Source: Actinomycetota bacterium (GTDB taxonomy: Bacteria > Actinomycetota > Acidimicrobiia > Spongiisociales > ZC4RG35). Taken from it: a stretch of 5,044 nucleotides of DNA. Both the position numbers and the translations under genes were made by a program. Shown here one piece after another: positions 4,945 to 5,044 of this stretch. The DNA is taken from positions 1 through 5,044 of the forward strand of contig JAKEHF010000231.1 of the NCBI GenBank assembly GCA_022615295.1. Reading direction: 5' to 3'. Within the stretch, counting starts at the first letter, position 1; every line of letters starts with the position of its first letter. The notes under the pieces were generated by a model, which had not been told where the DNA came from, searched no databases, and saw nothing but the letters and a program-made list of their open reading frames with translations.

Positions 4945-5044
4945 CAGATCCGTTCGAAGTAGCGGCGGAACGCCCGCCCGCGGGGCACGCGGGCCGCGAT
5001 CTCGGATACGAGAGAACCCTTGCCTCCCGCCCATTTGACGAACG
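4944..5044 (-). pseudogene. N-terminal fragment of a Dam-type DNA adenine methyltransferase (partial)
   Basis: The frame from 5042 down to TGA 4946-4944 reads FVKWAGGKGSLVSEIAAR then VPRGRAFRRYFERI. The (F)xKWAGGK motif, a helix, and RYFE are the conserved start of D12-class (Dam/DpnM) N6-adenine methyltransferases, which normally continue RYFEPFxGGGA. Here the match breaks right after RYFE and ends two codons later, so the SAM-binding glycine motif and the DPPY catalytic motif are absent. Only a handful of N-terminal residues should lie beyond the window edge, so the surviving fragment is about 40 residues and cannot be an active enzyme. Its stop overlaps the SDR start (TGATG). The methyltransferase match is based on recognising the motif. 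Confidence 0.66.

Noticed and set aside
4945..5034. Extended SDR start at 5034 (285 residues)
   Set aside because: The extra 30 residues are an out-of-frame reading of the Dam-like fragment; classical SDRs start a few residues before the VALITGAG strand, as at 4944.
1..5044. CRISPR array, riboswitch or rRNA gene
   Set aside because: No regularly spaced repeats of CRISPR length, no recognisable riboswitch core and no rRNA sequence were seen on either strand.

Overview
This is a high-GC window that reads like an actinobacterium or similar high-GC soil or environmental bacterium. Coding frames are dominated by G/C-ending codons, and the best matches I can recall for the metabolic genes are actinobacterial. 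The window is a mosaic. Every intact gene lies on the minus strand, and several gene fragments mark old recombination or insertion boundaries.

Left part (1-838): the upstream half of an IS3-family insertion sequence. It has a complete orfA (291-638) and the first ~110 codons of orfB in the -1 frame, running off the left edge. The probable IS terminus is near 698. Between the IS and the next gene (699-838) is a short broken coding stretch that starts on the stop codon of the DGQHR gene and is cut off by the IS.

Centre-left (831-2310): a 453-residue DGQHR-domain protein of the DndB-like family, with a good ribosome binding site and a promoter-like TTGACA element. Its leader is visibly AT-rich and contains two inverted repeats. 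No dnd, dpd or other modification genes are visible beside it.

Centre (2310-2670): no intact gene. It holds a 9-bp direct repeat, a set of GGAC motifs phased at 10 bp, and then the 3' half of a tRNA-Arg(ACG) gene (2494-2535) without its 5' half. This is what the distal attachment site of a tRNA-integrating island looks like. By tRNA orientation, the DGQHR gene and the IS would lie inside the island and sequence to the right would be outside it. Immediately after the tRNA-like segment is the C-terminal end of a histidine kinase with no body.

Right part (2801-5044): a translationally coupled pair, a short-chain dehydrogenase (4177-4944) followed by an aldehyde dehydrogenase (2801-4177), joined by a TGATG overlap. 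They probably oxidise an alcohol or amine-derived aldehyde to an acid. The SDR start overlaps in the same way the stop of a truncated N-terminal fragment of a Dam-type adenine methyltransferase at the right edge, so the pair has lost its native upstream context.

The main points for a second look are the cryptic tRNA-Arg attachment site with its phased repeats, the orphan DGQHR gene with its broken downstream partner, and the Dam-fragment/SDR fusion junction.
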